15,134 bases of DNA from Candidatus Tepidiaquacellales bacterium UBA6667 (GCA_002455255.1 DKKL01000029.1:56147-71280); one strand, 5' to 3'; positions 7,595 through 15,025 are shown, counted from the first letter of the stretch. Notes: a model not told the origin generated them from the letters alone. Program-made: numbers and translations.

Positions 7595-8443
7595 TTAAAC
7601 AATTGTATTTTTTAAATATTTATTAAACCAGTTTTTTCTTAACTCAGAAGTTTCTTTTCTGAATTTTTTTAAATAGTGATCTCCGTTTTCGTATAATACT
7701 AATTCAATGTTTCTCATTCGGTCTTTTAATTTTTCATACATTTCCAATGAATTTGTGTGAGGTACTTGTTCATCATTTGTGCCGTGAATTAATAACATAT
7801 CAACATTTGCATCAATGTTTTCAGCAAAATATAAAGGTGATCTCTGAATTTTTCTTTTCATAAATTCATTTTTATCTTCACTGCCAAAAATATCAAAATA
7901 AACTTTTTCCATCAATGTGTGATTTGTAATGTCAGTTAATCCGGAAATAATAACAGCACAATTAACTCTATTGGTTTTTGTTAAAATATGAAAAGTCATA
8001 AGTCCGCCTCTGCTCCAACCTTCCATACCAATTAATTTTGAATCACAATTTTCAATATTATCTGCAATATCAAATAGCTTTAATATATCATCCACATCTC
8101 TACCTGCAAATTCATCTTCATCACGATACATACTTGCCAATACAATATATCCCCAGTTTGCAATTTCGCCAAACATTCCGCAAGCTAAGAATTCATCAAT
8201 CATACCGGATTTTCTGCTGCCACCTCTGTTCCAAATTATTAAAGGATATTTTTCTTTTAAATCTTTTGGGTAGGATAAATAACCTTTTATTTTGTGCCCA
8301 TCATTTTCATAATATATAACTTCTGTAGATGTATTTTCTAACACATCTTCTCCCCATCCGTTCCTAATCATTTTCTGCTGAGAAATTCCGAGATTTATTA
8401 CATTTCTGTCTATTATTATATCACTGTTAATTTTCAAACTCAT
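7595..8443 (-). CDS. Alpha/beta hydrolase, prolyl-oligopeptidase-like (S9 type), cytoplasmic
   Basis: This 282-residue protein has no signal peptide. After an N-terminal strand region, 'HKIKGYLSYPK' and 'YPLIIWNRGGSRKSG' (66-80) give the typical beta-strand and oxyanion-loop region of dienelactone-hydrolase/prolyl-oligopeptidase folds. The nucleophile elbow is 'GWSRGG' with Ser144. The acid is likely Asp224 in 'LLIHGTNDEQVPHTNS' and the histidine is His256 in 'YENGDHYLKK', so the catalytic triad is complete. The family contains peptidases and esterases, and the substrate cannot be read from the sequence. It starts 14 bases after the 71-residue gene and ends 58 bases before the bacilliredoxin start, with no terminator between them, so one transcript is likely. 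Confidence 0.88.
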   Translation of the reverse strand: MSLKINSDIIIDRNVINLGISQQKMIRNGWGEDVLENTSTEVIYYENDGHKIKGYLSYPKDLKEKYPLIIWNRGGSRKSGMIDEFLACGMFGEIANWGYIVLASMYRDEDEFAGRDVDDILKLFDIADNIENCDSKLIGMEGWSRGGLMTFHILTKTNRVNCAVIISGLTDITNHTLMEKVYFDIFGSEDKNEFMKRKIQRSPLYFAENIDANVDMLLIHGTNDEQVPHTNSLEMYEKLKDRMRNIELVLYENGDHYLKKFRKETSELRKNWFNKYLKNTIV

Positions 8444-8457
8444 CAGTAGATATAATT

Positions 8458-8673
8458 TCAGATTTCAAGAAGATCATACATACCGAGTTTTATATCGAAT
8501 ATTTGTCCGGTATTATAGCTTTTTTCCATTTTGGATGGTAAAACCTTTACAACTTTTACTTTTGCCCAACATCCGCCTTCATGCTCAAGAATTTCGGCAT
8601 CATAAACAGACTCTTTGTTGAATTCAACTCTGTAAGTTTTACCAATATCAGGATTTCCAATTAAATATTTCAT
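8458..8673 (-). CDS. Small protein of unknown function (71 residues)
   Basis: I do not recognise this protein. It begins 'MKYLIGNPDIGKTYRVEF' and alternates short hydrophobic strands with charged turns ('DAEILEHEGGCWAKVKVVKVLP', read in two parts around residues 25-46), so it is probably a small beta-rich cytoplasmic protein with one cysteine. The frame can be opened two codons earlier with a TTG at 8679, but the ATG at 8671-8673 is simpler. Evidence that it is real: it is the first member of a compact run (14 bases to the hydrolase), its composition is protein-like, and it fills the space between a terminator and the next gene. It could equally be a stand-alone regulator or an accessory of the hydrolase. 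Confidence 0.65.
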   Translation of the reverse strand: MKYLIGNPDIGKTYRVEFNKESVYDAEILEHEGGCWAKVKVVKVLPSKMEKSYNTGQIFDIKLGMYDLLEI

Positions 8674-8732
8674 ATACAAATATAATCAATTTTATTTAAT
8701 CTAAATACGACCATTTTAGTCCGATTTTCACA

Positions 8733-8767
8733 TATAAAAAACCCGAACTTAGTTCGGGTTTTTTATA
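8733..8767 (-). terminator. Strong hairpin terminator after the 412-residue T9SS cargo gene
   Basis: A perfect 16-bp stem (8733-8748 with 8752-8767; core AACCCGAAC/GTTCGGGTT) has a 3-base loop and A/T runs on both sides. It lies 24 bases past the stop at 8792 on the minus strand. It separates the cargo gene from the 71-residue gene and may work in both directions. Confidence 0.9.
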
Positions 8768-8791
8768 AACATCAACAAATTTCAAAAACTG

Positions 8792-9043
8792 TTATTTTAC
8801 CAATATCATTCTCTTTACATCTGAGAAATCAAGTGATTCTAATTTATAGAAATATGCACCTGAAGCGAATCCTGTTCCTTCAAAATTTACGGAATAGAAT
8901 CCAGGAGCTTTTATTTCATTTATTAATGAAGCCACTAATCTTCCTGTTACATCATAAACTTTTAATGTTGTCATTCCCTGTTTTGGAATTGAGAAATTAA
9001 TTTTTGTTACAGGATTGAATGGATTCGGGAAGTTTTGAGATAA
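8792..9043 (-). repeat. Copy 1 of duplicated sorting-domain cassette
   Basis: These 252 bases (83 codons plus stop) match 10115-10366 with 11 substitutions, all silent by my hand alignment. Resemblance continues downstream through the stretch CGGGTTTTTTATAAAC into the terminator. Confidence 0.9.
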
Positions 9044-10030
9044 TAAATAATCAGAAGGAAATAGTTCAATTGATTGATTTACATTAACGATCTCCGAAAG
9101 ACTCCTTTTGTAAATACCTTTACCCCTGGTTCCAGCTAAAACAAAATCTTCTGAGATAAGCAGGCATCTTACATCCAGAGTATCTAATCCTTCATTCCTC
9201 TCCACCCAGTTTATTCCTTTGTTTCTTGACAAAAAAACTCCGCCCCGTTCAGTGCCTACTATGACATTGTCTCCACTGACAACAATTGATCTTATCCATT
9301 GATTGTTCAAAGATGTTTGAGTCCAGTTATCGCCATTATTCGTAGAAACAAAAATTCCAGCAAAAGTCCCTGCATAAATTTTATCTTCGCTTACAGCACA
9401 TGATAGAATACTTCTGTTATTAAGACCTAAAAATAACCAGTTAACTCCCATATTAGTGGATTTATATAAACCGCCTGAACTAAAAGGGTTATTGACTGCA
9501 CCGGCATACAATATAGTATCACTGAGAAATAAAGATTCAATATCAAGATTTGTAAGAGTATTTTCCCAGTTTATACCATTATCGGAAGACTTATAAACCC
9601 CTCCGGGATGAAGGCACAACCAACTACCGGCAAATACATTTTTTCCGGTTACTGCAATTGTAGGAATTAACCGTTCATAAATAGAGGTTTGTTTCCAAGT
9701 TTCTCCATAATCAGTTGAGTGATATATACCGCTTGAATTGTTACAAGCGTTATAAACAGAGGTATATACATTGTTTTCTTTTGCTGTTACATAAATAGTG
9801 CTTAAATTTCCCATTGGTGTACGGATCCATTCCTTGCCGTTGTTTGTAGATTTATATATACCGTTAAATACAGATACATAAATATTATTCCCACTCTTTG
9901 AAATAGCGGAAATAAATTTATCGTTTCCCAAACCGTTCGACATCGGTGTCCACTGAGCTATACTTTCATCCGTAATGAATGTTAAACTCATTAAAAGTAA
10001 AATACTACATATAAATGTTTTGAATTTCAA
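8792..10030 (-). CDS. Secreted Asp-box (BNR-like) beta-propeller protein with T9SS type A sorting domain
   Basis: This 412-residue exported protein has a signal peptide cut after 'SIA' before Gln26. The body contains six Asp-box turns of the S-x-D/N-x-G-x-x-W kind at about 61, 105, 148, 191, 229 and 268. Their spacing of 38-44 residues fits blades of a sialidase/sortilin-like beta-propeller. Such folds are common in secreted proteins and often not catalytic; I see no sialidase FRIP motif or arginine triad. Residues 330-412 are a T9SS type A sorting domain ('NFPNPFNPVTKINFSIPKQG' ... 'KRMILVK'), which directs transport through the outer membrane and surface attachment or release. The start is TTG at 10028-10030, chosen because GGGAGG lies 8 bases upstream and because the next in-frame ATG (residue 14) would destroy the signal peptide. 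The last 83 residues are identical to those of the upstream neighbour. Confidence 0.92.
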   Translation of the reverse strand: MKFKTFICSILLLMSLTFITDESIAQWTPMSNGLGNDKFISAISKSGNNIYVSVFNGIYKSTNNGKEWIRTPMGNLSTIYVTAKENNVYTSVYNACNNSSGIYHSTDYGETWKQTSIYERLIPTIAVTGKNVFAGSWLCLHPGGVYKSSDNGINWENTLTNLDIESLFLSDTILYAGAVNNPFSSGGLYKSTNMGVNWLFLGLNNRSILSCAVSEDKIYAGTFAGIFVSTNNGDNWTQTSLNNQWIRSIVVSGDNVIVGTERGGVFLSRNKGINWVERNEGLDTLDVRCLLISEDFVLAGTRGKGIYKRSLSEIVNVNQSIELFPSDYLLSQNFPNPFNPVTKINFSIPKQGMTTLKVYDVTGRLVASLINEIKAPGFYSVNFEGTGFASGAYFYKLESLDFSDVKRMILVK

Positions 10031-10038
10031 TTACAAAT

Positions 10039-10044
10039 CCTCCC
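10039..10044 (-). promoter_or_regulatory. Strong Shine-Dalgarno site deciding a TTG start
   Basis: GGGAGG on the minus strand lies 8 bases before the TTG at 10030. Most other starts in the window lack such a site, so this one supports TTG as the real start of the 412-residue cargo gene. Confidence 0.8.
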
Positions 10045-10061
10045 AAAACGAACTATTAAAC

Positions 10062-10086
10062 AAAACCCGGCTTTTGACCGGGTTTT
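10062..10086 (-). terminator. Hairpin between the two propeller-type cargo genes
   Basis: A 9-bp stem (10062-10070 with 10078-10086, AAAACCCGG/CCGGGTTTT) has a 7-base loop, 28 bases after the stop of the 1050-residue gene. The T run on the minus strand is interrupted (TTTTGTTT) and the stem is shorter than that at 8733-8767, so partial readthrough is plausible. Confidence 0.75.
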
Positions 10087-10114
10087 TTATAAACAACAAC
10101 AATTTAAAAAACAT

Positions 10115-10366
10115 TTATTTTACCAATATCATTCTCTTTACATCTGAGAAATCAAGTGATTCAAGTTTATAGAAATATGCACCTGAAGCAAATCCTGTTC
10201 CTTCAAAATTAACGGAATAGAATCCGGGAGCTTTTATTTCATTTATCAAAGAAGCCACTAATCTTCCTGTAACATCATAAACTTTCAATGTTGTCATTCC
10301 CTGTTTTGGTATTGAGAAATTTATTTTTGTTACAGGATTGAATGGATTCGGGAAGTTTTGAGATAA
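10115..10366 (-). repeat. Copy 2 of duplicated sorting-domain cassette
   Basis: Partner of 8792-9043: 241 of 252 bases are identical by hand count and the encoded 83 residues are identical. Confidence 0.9.
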
Positions 10367-13267
10367 CTCGTAAACTGTCGGAATTCCATTAGGATCTTCA
10401 ATATTCGTAGGAATTAACTGATCAACATAATCCAATGCACCATATAACCATCTTCTCTGTGGTGAACCTGAAGCACCACCAATTGAATTTTTCAATGACT
10501 CAAAATCAACACCTAAAGTTGCGACATTAAAATTATTTGCCATTCTTCCGACACCGTTGTAGTTGCCCGGTACTCTTGTAAATTCATACAAGTATGATAA
10601 ACTTGGTACGGTTGATTTTGCAAGTACATCAGGCCATGGACCTGAAGTTGAATCTTTTAAACCAACATTAATCGCAACACCTCTTAATCCTTCAGGACCG
10701 GTTGATCCGGTTGGTCTGTCAGATACCCAAGTCCATCCGAGTGTATTGGAAACGAAATCTAAATCATAATAAGTTGATGCACTTCTGCCCCAGTGATAAC
10801 CAACATCTTCACCAAAAATAATCAGTTTAGATTTTGTTGGAATTGAACTTCCACCGGATGATAAATATGTTTTTAATGAATCTTTAATTCTGTTAGAAGC
10901 TACTGATGTTCCTTCACCGAGTAATATAACTTTTTTATATCCTCTGAAAGAAATACCCAATGTAGCTGTGTTTGAACCTCTGTTGAATAAATCATAAGTT
11001 ATACTTCTTCCGTTAAGACCTGCAATGATTGAATCTCTTGAGATTCTGCAGTTTGCAACGGTTGAATCATAAACTACAACAACATCACCTTTTGCTTGTC
11101 TTTTGAAAGTAATATTATAAGTTTGATTAGATGCTGCAGAATCTGTTGCATTTCTGAACGCATATACTCTCCATTGACCTACAACTGAATCTCCCGGATT
11201 TAAACCGAGTCCGCCGAGTATTCCGTCAAGTGTTGAATTTACAATCGTTAAACTTGTATCAAATCCGTTATTATTAGAAGCGTAGCTTAGTAATGGTGCA
11301 CCTGCAAAATTAGGAGCGTCAAACATCCATTTATAAGTTACACCTTCTCCTGATTTTGACCAGTTAATATTTACATTACCACTGTTAAATACTGAAGTTA
11401 CAACAGTTGAATTATTCGGTGGTGAAATTAAATTAACAGGTGTATTAGTTGGAACTGCTCTTCTTAATGTAATTGCTCTTGGACCATTAGAAGCTTTCAA
11501 CGAGTCGTTTTGAGGAGGATTTGGTCTAAATGCCCATACATCCCACTGACCGACTAATTGATTTCCTTGTGCCACCCCTAAGTTTGCAAGAATAACATCA
11601 AGTTGACCGGCAGTAAAGGAAAGACTGTTTGTACCGGATGGTAAAGTTATTTGTCTGTTTGTAGCATTAGGAGAACCGAAAATCCATTTATATGATGAAC
11701 CTAAAGCAGATGTATCCCAAGTTACATTATATAAAGTAGAACCACCGGGTAACGAATTTAAAGTAACACCGGCAGCAGGTGTTTGTAAGTTAAAAGGATT
11801 TAAAGGATTATTTGCAACTGTAACTGATGCTGTAAATAACTGATAAATTCCTGTTCTTTTGTCTGCCCATACAGGCCATACCTTAGAATTTCCTGATGTA
11901 ATACCAATGTAATCACCTTGATATCCACCGGCTAATCCGGTAATTGGACCCGGTTTAAATCTTCCGTCAGAAACTTTAACATCAGTCCAAGTATTACCAC
12001 CATCAACTGATCTTGACATATAAACATCTGTAGAATCTGAAGGAGTAGCAAAACATTGTCTGTCATCATAATAAACAACATTGATTCCACCTGTTTCATC
12101 AACTCTAATCGCTGGGAACCATTGATATTTACCATTGTTAAGTGGGTCTTGGTTCACTCTAATACCCGGTGACCAGTTTGTTCCACCGTTTGATGATCTG
12201 TGTAAAACAATGTCAGGATCTGTACCGGCAGGTGAAAGATTTCTTTCTGCTGATACAACATAAATCCATCCGTTTCTTGCTCCACCGCTTCTGTCAACAT
12301 CAATTCTTGGGAAACCATTAACTCTGATATTTGATTTAGTCGAAAAAGTACCTCTAATACCATTCATATCATAAGCATTTTCAGTTACAGTCCAGTTAAC
12401 ACCACCATTAGTTGATTTTGCAAAACCTAAATAGTCTTCAGTAAAAGGTGATGAAGAAGTCGGAGCTGCCCAACATACATAAACTTCTCCGTTTGGTCCA
12501 ACTCTGATATCAGTTCCTTGTGAGTAATGTCCTGCAGGTGGTGTGTTAATTTGTGCAGGTGTTGACCATGAAACTCCGCCATTGGTTGTGTAAGATACGG
12601 CAGCCCACGGTGCAGATACAGGAAACCAACTCCAAACGCAATATGTTCTTCCGTAATAAGGTGAAGATGGAGCATCATCTGTTCCCGCAAAGTTTTTATC
12701 TTGTGAACCTGAAGCAATCGTAAAAGTATTTGACCATGTTAATCCGTTATTAGTTGAATAGTTTGCAAACATACCTGATGTAGTATATCCCAAGTGAGTC
12801 ATATGTAATCTACCGTCTTTATCAATAGCAGGACCCGGATCACCTCCGTGATTACCGATTGGTGCACCTGCAAGGGTATCACTACCAAACCAGTTAGCAC
12901 CTCCGTTTGTTGATACATAAGTACCTTCACTGATAAATAAAGTACCTCCAATAGTTGTCATATTACAAGAAGCCCATAGAATATTCTGATTGGTTGGATG
13001 CCTTGTAATAATTACTTCTGATTGATTGGTATTAGTTGTCGGATAAGGTCTGAAATTCGCTGAAATTACAAACGGACCGTCAACTCTTGGTTGGCTACTG
13101 ACAATATAATTTTCAGTTAGCTGGGGAAGTGGGGTATATCCTGTTACAACTAAACCGGTATAACGAGGATCCGGATCCCATTTCCTTTCATCATCGTTGA
13201 ATTTTTGTCCTGTAAAAGTAACAAAACCAATCGTAATGATGAAAAAAAGTGCGAAAAGCTTTTTCAT
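10115..13267 (-). CDS. Large secreted mosaic protein: Asp-box propeller, two tandem beta domains, Rossmann-like region, T9SS sorting domain
   Basis: This is a 1050-residue exported protein with a signal peptide probably cut after 'FTG' before Gln21. Residues about 80-480 carry six Asp-boxes (119 STNGGANW, 171, 227, 285, 358, 420 SVDGGNTW) of a sialidase-like beta-propeller. Residues about 485-604 and 605-724 are an internal duplication: both begin 'P-x-N-L-x-x-P', contain 'YKW-I/M-F', and end with a leucine-rich turn followed by 'VGQW-x-V-x-AFR'. They resemble SusE-like domains, but I infer this from pattern only. Residues about 725-955 ('KGDVVVVYDST', 'KVILLGEGTSV', 'KLIIFGEDVGY') look like a Rossmann/GATase-like alpha-beta fold with no evident catalytic triad. 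Residues 968-1050 are the T9SS type A sorting domain. The substrate is unknown; binding or degradation of an extracellular polymer or an adhesive role are both open. Confidence 0.9.
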   Translation of the reverse strand: MKKLFALFFIITIGFVTFTGQKFNDDERKWDPDPRYTGLVVTGYTPLPQLTENYIVSSQPRVDGPFVISANFRPYPTTNTNQSEVIITRHPTNQNILWASCNMTTIGGTLFISEGTYVSTNGGANWFGSDTLAGAPIGNHGGDPGPAIDKDGRLHMTHLGYTTSGMFANYSTNNGLTWSNTFTIASGSQDKNFAGTDDAPSSPYYGRTYCVWSWFPVSAPWAAVSYTTNGGVSWSTPAQINTPPAGHYSQGTDIRVGPNGEVYVCWAAPTSSSPFTEDYLGFAKSTNGGVNWTVTENAYDMNGIRGTFSTKSNIRVNGFPRIDVDRSGGARNGWIYVVSAERNLSPAGTDPDIVLHRSSNGGTNWSPGIRVNQDPLNNGKYQWFPAIRVDETGGINVVYYDDRQCFATPSDSTDVYMSRSVDGGNTWTDVKVSDGRFKPGPITGLAGGYQGDYIGITSGNSKVWPVWADKRTGIYQLFTASVTVANNPLNPFNLQTPAAGVTLNSLPGGSTLYNVTWDTSALGSSYKWIFGSPNATNRQITLPSGTNSLSFTAGQLDVILANLGVAQGNQLVGQWDVWAFRPNPPQNDSLKASNGPRAITLRRAVPTNTPVNLISPPNNSTVVTSVFNSGNVNINWSKSGEGVTYKWMFDAPNFAGAPLLSYASNNNGFDTSLTIVNSTLDGILGGLGLNPGDSVVGQWRVYAFRNATDSAASNQTYNITFKRQAKGDVVVVYDSTVANCRISRDSIIAGLNGRSITYDLFNRGSNTATLGISFRGYKKVILLGEGTSVASNRIKDSLKTYLSSGGSSIPTKSKLIIFGEDVGYHWGRSASTYYDLDFVSNTLGWTWVSDRPTGSTGPEGLRGVAINVGLKDSTSGPWPDVLAKSTVPSLSYLYEFTRVPGNYNGVGRMANNFNVATLGVDFESLKNSIGGASGSPQRRWLYGALDYVDQLIPTNIEDPNGIPTVYELSQNFPNPFNPVTKINFSIPKQGMTTLKVYDVTGRLVASLINEIKAPGFYSVNFEGTGFASGAYFYKLESLDFSDVKRMILVK
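11096..11815 (-). repeat. Two tandem ~120-residue domains inside the 1050-residue protein
   Basis: Residues about 485-604 and 605-724 align along their whole length ('YKWIFGSPN' with 'YKWMFDAPN'; 'LVGQWDVWAFR' with 'VVGQWRVYAFR'). The DNA has diverged, so this is an old duplication. Confidence 0.8.
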
Positions 13268-13351
13268 TTGTTTGTTGAAAATTTATTAAATAAAGAATAT
13301 TTCGTAATAATAATATACATATTTATTTTAAAATACAAGATTGAATTATCC

Positions 13352-13367
13352 ATATAGGAACCTATAT
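13352..13367. other. Small inverted repeat in the gap between two cargo genes
   Basis: ATATAGG and CCTATAT flank two bases, 12 bases past the stop of the SBBP gene on the minus strand. No T run follows on that strand, so it is a poor terminator. It could be a weak mRNA-end hairpin or an operator for the 1050-residue gene. The rest of the 112-base gap is AT-rich with no promoter I can name. Confidence 0.35.
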
Positions 13368-13379
13368 ATTAGTATTTTT

Positions 13380-15023
13380 TTATTTGATTAGAATCATCTT
13401 TTTCACATCAGTAAATTCTCCCGAAACTAAATTTTCCGAATAAAACTCTATGCGATAGAAATAAACTCCACTTGAATAATTAACAGCGTTCCAATCAGCC
13501 TCATAAAAACCTGAATTTACCTGACCATTAAAAATTGTCTCTAATTCCCTCCCAAATGTATCATAAATAATTAATTTAACAAAAGAGCTTTTAGGCAGTG
13601 AAAATCTGATTTTAGTTACTGGATTGAATGGGTTTGGATAATTCTGTTCTAAACTGAATGATAAAGGGATTTCATTTAATATCTGTGAAACACCTGTGGA
13701 CTGTGAATACTTTATTGTAGTAAAGTCCCAATATGTTTCGCCTTCCAAACTCCCACCGGTTACATATACATTATTGGAAGCGTCAATAATTATAGATGAT
13801 GCATAGTCATATCCATTTCCGGTACCATTGTATCTATCTATCCATTGCTGAACTCCTGATGAATTATATTTTATTGTTGCATAATCAAAATTCGTTCCCG
13901 TTCCAAAACTTTCTCCTGAAACATAAACATTTCCGGATATATCAACTGCAATTGAATTTGCCTGATCAATATTATTTCCCGGACCATTATACCGATTAAT
14001 CCATTCTTGTATTCCGGATGAATTATATTTCACGGTTGCATAATCATAATTTGTACCGTTCCCACGACTATTTCCTGTTATATAAACATTCCCCGAAGCA
14101 TCAACAGCTACGGAATTTGCATAATCCGGACCACTTTCTAAACCATTATATTTTGCTACCCATTGCTGAACACCTAATGAATTATATTTCACAGTTGTAT
14201 AGTCAAATCCTGTTAAATTGCTAATTCGGCTACTTCCTGTAACATAAACATTCCCTAAAACATCAATGGCCAGGTCACTATAATTACTAAAAGTGTTTTC
14301 TCCACCGGAATAAATAGCGACCCACTGTTGAACTCCGGACGAATTATATTTTAAAGAAATATATTCTGTATGACTTAAATTACCTCTGTTTCCGGCTACA
14401 TATACATTACCTAATGCATCTACTTTAATTGAATTTGCATTTTCATTTAAAGATCCAATATATCGGGAAACCCATTGCTGAACCCCTGATGAATTATATT
14501 TTATGGTCGTAATTTCTAATCCTGTCTGGCTTCTTTGGCTTTCTCCCGTAACATATATAAATCCTAAGTTATCAATTGCTATTGAGTATGCATAATCAAA
14601 AATATTATCCGGACCGTTGTATCTGGCAACCCATTGCTGAACCCCGGATGAATTATATTTTACAGTCGCATAGTCATAATCTAATCCACTTCCAATACTT
14701 CCTCCGGTTACATATACATTTCCTGAATCATCAACTACAATTGAATTTGCTTTATCAATATTATTCCCGGGACCGTTATATCGGGCAACCCATTGCTGTA
14801 CTCCGACTGAATTATATTTAACTGTTGCATAATCACCACCTGTCCCTCCTCCGGTACTTTCTCCGGTTACATATACATTTCCAAAAACATCAACTGTTAT
14901 GGACTTGGCTTCATCACTGGAGTTCCCGGGCCCGTTATATTTGGCTACCCACTGACGAGTAAATTGGGGAAATACATTCAAAGAGTTTAAAAATAAAAAT
15001 ATTATTAGTATTATATATTTCAT
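13380..15023 (-). CDS. Secreted SBBP (beta-propeller repeat) protein with T9SS type A sorting domain
   Basis: This is a 547-residue exported protein with a short signal peptide; the likely cut is near residue 19 ('NVFP' before Gln20), although proline at -1 is unusual. Residues about 25-440 are eight near-identical units of about 53 residues. Each starts at 'QQWVARYNGPGN' (Trp at 25, 78, 131, 184, 234, 288, 341, 394) and continues 'ANSIAVDASGNVYVTG' ... 'YATVKYNSSG'. This is the SBBP repeat, thought to form a beta-propeller. The unit count suggests an eight-bladed closed ring or two smaller ones. Residues about 458-547 are the sorting domain ('NYPNPFNPVTKIRFSLPKSS' ... 'KKMILIK'), clearly different from the cassette in the two downstream genes. 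The start ATG is 2 bases after the stop of the preceding cargo gene, so they share a transcript. No catalytic residues are apparent. Confidence 0.93.
   Translation of the reverse strand: MKYIILIIFLFLNSLNVFPQFTRQWVAKYNGPGNSSDEAKSITVDVFGNVYVTGESTGGGTGGDYATVKYNSVGVQQWVARYNGPGNNIDKANSIVVDDSGNVYVTGGSIGSGLDYDYATVKYNSSGVQQWVARYNGPDNIFDYAYSIAIDNLGFIYVTGESQRSQTGLEITTIKYNSSGVQQWVSRYIGSLNENANSIKVDALGNVYVAGNRGNLSHTEYISLKYNSSGVQQWVAIYSGGENTFSNYSDLAIDVLGNVYVTGSSRISNLTGFDYTTVKYNSLGVQQWVAKYNGLESGPDYANSVAVDASGNVYITGNSRGNGTNYDYATVKYNSSGIQEWINRYNGPGNNIDQANSIAVDISGNVYVSGESFGTGTNFDYATIKYNSSGVQQWIDRYNGTGNGYDYASSIIIDASNNVYVTGGSLEGETYWDFTTIKYSQSTGVSQILNEIPLSFSLEQNYPNPFNPVTKIRFSLPKSSFVKLIIYDTFGRELETIFNGQVNSGFYEADWNAVNYSSGVYFYRIEFYSENLVSGEFTDVKKMILIK
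13704..14951 (-). repeat. Eight-unit ~159-bp coding tandem repeat (SBBP units)
   Basis: The period is 53 codons, apart from one 50-codon and one 54-codon unit. The best-conserved DNA segment encodes 'KYNSSGVQQW', while the variable part is the loop after 'VTG'. Such arrays can gain or lose units by recombination. Confidence 0.9.
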
Positions 15024-15025
15024 AT

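Noticed and set aside
8677..8684. TATATTTG on the minus strand, matching the Bacteroidetes -7 promoter box TAnnTTTG
   Set aside because: It ends only 3 bases before the ATG at 8673, which would make a leaderless message. The upstream TTTG box is imperfect, and no similar box appears before clpC or the 1050-residue gene. Chance in AT-rich DNA is more likely.
8792..10366. Insertion sequence or composite transposon suggested by the two near-identical 250-bp segments
   Set aside because: Both copies are direct, coding and end at gene boundaries. There is no transposase, terminal inverted repeat or target duplication.
11932..12717. Several minus-strand open frames of 67-96 codons inside the 1050-residue gene, and similar ones on the plus strand inside clpC and the SBBP gene
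   Set aside because: They are out-of-frame or opposite-strand shadows of clear genes, with low-complexity or unlikely composition and no family motif.
10115..13267. Annotation as an active sialidase because of six Asp-boxes
   Set aside because: Asp-boxes are structural turns. I see no FRIP-type motif or recognisable arginine triad, so only a propeller fold is supported.
13704..14951. Regular DNA repeats that might suggest a CRISPR array
   Set aside because: The period is about 159 bp, in frame and protein-coding (SBBP units). There are no short identical direct repeats with unique spacers and no cas genes.
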